A stretch of 10,053 nucleotides of DNA from Cephalothrix simula (Eukaryota; Nemertea; Palaeonemertea; Archinemertea; Cephalotrichidae): NCBI GenBank assembly GCA_035591015.1, contig JAXIUW010237507.1, positions 1-10,053 of the forward strand. The letters run 5' to 3'. The translations under genes and the position numbers were made by a program. This document shows, one piece after another, positions 7,720 through 10,053 of the stretch. Below the pieces are notes generated by a model. That model was not told the origin of the DNA and did no database searches. It saw only the letters and a program-made list of their open reading frames with translations. How positions within the stretch are numbered: position 1 is the first letter of the stretch; every line of letters begins with the position of its first letter.

Positions 7720-8720
7720 AACAACGCAGGACGCACGCCATCACGCGTCTCGAGGTCTTGTACCGCGGTATGCCTCACTTGGAGACTGCTCAGGACTGCT
7801 GATAATTTACATTGCACTGTAGTATACGTTTTGATGCATTATTTTTGAACTGCTGAAACGGCTTACAGCTTTCAGTCCAAATTCTACATCAGTGAAGTCT
7901 GCAAATGTATCCGAATGCACCAAAATATGCTGAAATGCAGATATTTTCGAAAATGCATTTTCGAAAATTCAGTGTTATATAATTTAAAAGGTATTTCTAA
8001 TGGAAAATTAAGGATCTGTTGCTAACGTATTGTCGTCTGCAACGGAATGTATTTGACTAATTCCACGGAATTAGTCATCTATTGATTAATATAGAAAATT
8101 TCAATACATTTAAAATGTTATCAAAATAACTGCAAAATAATTTAATACTTTTCAAGGCACTATTTACTCAAATAAAAAATAGCATGAAAGCTGAAACTTT
8201 GCTCTTTTATGGGCTACAATCTCCCATATTTATTGGAATTCTTTGCCATTTCTTGTGGAAAATGACGTCAAAGATTTAAATTATTCTTACAATCATGTGT
8301 CATTTTAAATAGGGTGTGCCAACTTTAAAGGAAATTATCGAGAAAATTTTCAAATACATTGATTACAAAACGTTATATGTACAAATATTCTGCATCCAAT
8401 AGCAACTGAATTTAAATAATAAAAGGTAAATAGGCAAATATACTGTATTATTCTTAGAATGTATTTTTGGAAAAATTTCAAGTTACATTTAGAAATAAAG
8501 TTACTCAAATTGTTATTTTAAGCATATTTCAATTGATTTTCACATAAAAATGCTAAAAAAAGAATCTATTTGCAACTTAAATACATAAAAATCTACTTTA
8601 TTTATAAAAAGAAATATAAAAAAATCGATAATGTTATATTTTTTTCTTCAACCATACGACTGAATGAAACAAACAAAATAGATACGATTGATTTCCTAGT
8701 ACTGGTTTTACCGCGTAGAG
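7720..8720. other. AT-rich stretch with short perfect palindromes
   Basis: No gene was seen. Positions 8080–8700 are strongly AT-rich. A perfect 26 bp palindrome built from two ATTTTCGAAAAT units lies at 7943–7968. TGACTAATTCC/GGAATTAGTCA arms separated by two bases lie at 8054–8077. A TGACGTCA lies at 8263–8270. Confidence 0.6.
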
Positions 8721-8726
8721 GTACAG

Positions 8727-8744
8727 CTCAGGTTTCCACCTGAG
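8727..8744. repeat. Hairpin CTCAGGT/ACCTGAG
   Basis: The seven-base arms (8727–8733 and 8738–8744) are perfect, with loop TTCC. The hairpin lies directly upstream of the truncated SINE body. It could be part of that element. Function is unknown. Confidence 0.4.
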
Positions 8745-8748
8745 ATAG

Positions 8749-8832
8749 ATTATTGTCCGTAGTGATTGCTATCCTGTTTCTACATTATATGACTGATGTA
8801 GGACATTGGACATTCATCCAAGGACTTCTTCG
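8749..8832 (+). mobile_element. Diverged SINE body fragment related to 7547–7646
   Basis: ATTATTGTCCGTAG (8749–8762) matches the upstream SINE at 7547–7560. It is followed by TATCCTGTTT (ATGTCCTCTTT in the other copy), GGACATTCATCC (8808–8819) and GGACTTCTTCG (8822–8832). The tRNA-like head is missing, so this is a 5'-truncated or heavily diverged copy in the same orientation. Confidence 0.65.
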
Positions 8833-8849
8833 CAGCCCCGACGCCATGG

Positions 8850-9073
8850 TTTTTAGGGGGTTTGAGAACAAACATTTTCCGACGAAGGCAAGAGCGAGCG
8901 TCCTAGCCGCGTGGGTCCAGGGGTGGTTTTAGAGGTTCCAAGGACCAGAAATTGACATTTTAATGTATCAAAAAATATCAAACTATTGGATCAGATTATG
9001 ATGTGAAATAAATACAAAATTTTTTTACAGACCCCCTAAAAATTTTCCGACGGTGGCCTAAATTTTCCGACAG
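8850..9073. repeat. Inverted TTTTTAGGGGGTYTG pair with AATTTTCCGAC repeats
   Basis: TTTTTAGGGGGTTTG (8850–8864) is the reverse complement, with one mismatch, of CAGACCCCCTAAAAA (9028–9042). AATTTTCCGACRG occurs at 9041–9053 and 9061–9073, and ATTTTCCGACGA occurs near 8874. This may be a small foldback element of about 190 bp. Confidence 0.45.
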
Positions 9074-9144
9074 ACGGAGGGGCTGCTTTTTCGACCCGGA
9101 CAGACATATCTTTTTAACGGGAATAAACTCCACCCTTTGGATGC

Positions 9145-9340
9145 TGTACGCTTAATCTGGTGGGTTTTGTACGCTGTACGCTTAAGAAAAGTCCATTATA
9201 TACGCTTCCGTGTACGCTTAAATTGTATTGTACGCTTCGCAGTGAAGGCTTAAATTTCAGAGCAAGGGATGAACGCTGTACGCTTATTATTTTTGGCTTT
9301 GCACGCGTAAAAGCAAAAACGTCGTTGCATCTGTACGGTT
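9145..9340 (+). repeat. Cluster of TGTACGCTTA words
   Basis: Copies or near copies start at 9145, 9169 (TGTACGC), 9175, 9199 (TATACGCTT), 9211, 9229, 9277 and 9332 (TGTACGGTT). The spacing is irregular (10 to 55 bp) and all copies are on the plus strand. The unit is too short and too unevenly spaced for an ordinary minisatellite. The plus-strand open frame at 9160–9393 only reads through these repeats. Confidence 0.75.
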
Positions 9341-9343
9341 ATA

Positions 9344-9722
9344 ATGCACTAGTCGTTTTACCGTTTGCAGATGTCCCCGCCAAGCGTGGATAATGGCTGC
9401 TAATTTTGAAGTTTAAATTTTGAATATTGGTCCCAGTTTTGCCAAAATGGGATGCTCTCTTCCTTTTTGGAGTAGAGTTTTATCACCTAAAACAGTTTTA
9501 TATTTGAAAATGTCACAGTAACAATTTTCGGGTGCAAAATCCCCACCCCGTATGGGGGGTGGCCGGGTGGTGCTCGCAGCATATAGAGGTGGGGCACAGC
9601 GCCTTTTACCGTTTTTAATTTTCCCCGCTGGGTGGGGATAACGGGTGGATAACGTGCAGTTACAACCTCCGCTATCCCCCACCTATCCCCACCGCAGCGG
9701 TGAAATAAATTAACTAGTGCAT
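9344..9722. mobile_element. GC-rich nested repeat block bounded by ATGCACTAGT/ACTAGTGCAT
   Basis: The ends are a perfect 10 bp inverted pair (9344–9353 and 9713–9722) within a longer weak match (CGGTTATA against CGGCT on the outer side). Inside, TTTTACCGTTT followed by CCCCGC and GTGGATAATGG or TGGGGATAACGG recurs as a direct repeat (9356–9396 and 9604–9644). CCGCTGGGTGGGGATAACGG (start 9625) is the imperfect reverse complement of 9670–9700. CCACCCC/GGGGGGTGG lies near 9542–9562. This may be a small non-autonomous transposon. The minus-strand open frame at 9413–9682 covers this block and is not credible as a gene. Confidence 0.5.
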
Positions 9723-9913
9723 AGCCGAATAAGGCACTCTTAAATGCATAGCTACACTACGCTACAATATACGTTAGGAAAACCTTTCTTATTGATTATC
9801 TAAAATGGACGATCGTGAATTTGAAATTTTTTGAGACGTTTTGGAGGGTTCATCAATTGGAGGGTTCGATAAAATTATCCGTTTGAATCATTTCGATAAA
9901 TAGATGCGTTTTT

Positions 9914-9944
9914 TACCCCTCGGCGAAATTTTCGCCAAGGGGTA
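9914..9944. repeat. Near-perfect foldback hairpin, 15 bp arms
   Basis: TACCCCTCGGCGAAA (9914–9928) pairs with TTTCGCCAAGGGGTA (9930–9944) with a single C/A mismatch and a one-base loop. It is followed at 9963–9980 by CTGTCCGTCTGTCTGTG. It resembles the terminus of a dispersed repeat. No terminator role is implied. The flanks 9723–9913 and 9981–10053 show nothing recognisable. Confidence 0.7.
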
Positions 9945-10053
9945 TTAGTATCGTCGCGTCCATCTGTCCGTCTGTCTGTGAAAAGTTCTATCTCCTCCAA
10001 CACCGCGAACGGTATCGATCGGGACTATGCATAGAAATGATGTACATAAAAAA

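Larger units (their letters stand above)
3711..10053 (-). other. Upstream RhoBTB intron (phase 2), at least 6.3 kb, or gene-flanking DNA further out
   Basis: The sequence upstream of the exon A acceptor must be intron because exon A opens with the third base of a split codon. I looked on the minus strand for the P-loop (GxxxxGKT), the WDTFG-like switch II and WYPE motifs of RhoBTB GTPase domains and saw none up to 10053. The region is filled with dispersed repeats, listed separately. It could contain small exons I missed, so the intron length is a lower bound that assumes none. Confidence 0.6.

Noticed and set aside
9160-9682. Plus-strand frame 9160–9393 and minus-strand frame 9413–9682
   Set aside because: They coincide with the TGTACGCTTA cluster and the GC-rich repeat block, with low-complexity peptides and no family resemblance.
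9945-9990. Bacterial-style terminator at the 9914–9944 hairpin
   Set aside because: The setting is a eukaryotic intron or intergenic region with no gene ending there and no following T run.

Overview
The window comes from an animal (metazoan) genome, most likely an invertebrate. It holds three exons of one intron-split gene with GT–AG splice sites, in a moderately AT-rich background full of short dispersed repeats: foldback elements, tRNA-derived SINEs and minisatellites. There are no bacterial-style operons, rRNA genes or CRISPR arrays. I cannot name the species.

The gene is on the minus strand and is a RhoBTB-family (atypical Rho GTPase plus BTB) gene. Reading in its direction, exon A (3710 to 2830) carries the tail of the GTPase domain, a proline-rich linker and the whole interrupted first BTB domain. 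Exon B (2502 to 2384) carries the first half of the second BTB domain. Exon C (753 to 514) carries the rest of BTB2 and the start of the C-terminal region. Splice sites and phases (2, 1, 0, 0) agree, and together the exons give about 413 uninterrupted codons. The 5' exons (most of the GTPase domain) are not visible up to position 10053. The 3' exon(s) lie before position 1. The intron upstream of exon A is therefore at least 6.3 kb.

The rest is intron and repeat DNA. From left to right: a degenerate ~80 bp minisatellite (1–270); a long-arm foldback MITE copy (803–1341) in the B–C intron; a CTCF-like motif (1422–1440); a small TIR element (4199–4350); a tRNA-like pseudogene (4975–5043); a second copy of the same foldback MITE (5466–6028); an unexplained 91-codon ORF (7154–7429) that ends in the head of a tRNA-derived SINE (7409–7710); a truncated relative of that SINE (8749–8832); a cluster of TGTACGCTTA words (9145–9340); a nested GC-rich inverted/direct repeat block (9344–9722); and a near-perfect foldback hairpin (9914–9944) followed by a CTGTCCGTCTGTCTGTG tract.

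I found no clear new multi-gene system. The most unusual signals are non-coding: the paired foldback elements, the TGTACGCTTA cluster beside a G-rich nested repeat, the SINE pair, and six copies of the palindrome TGACGTCA, where chance predicts far fewer than one.
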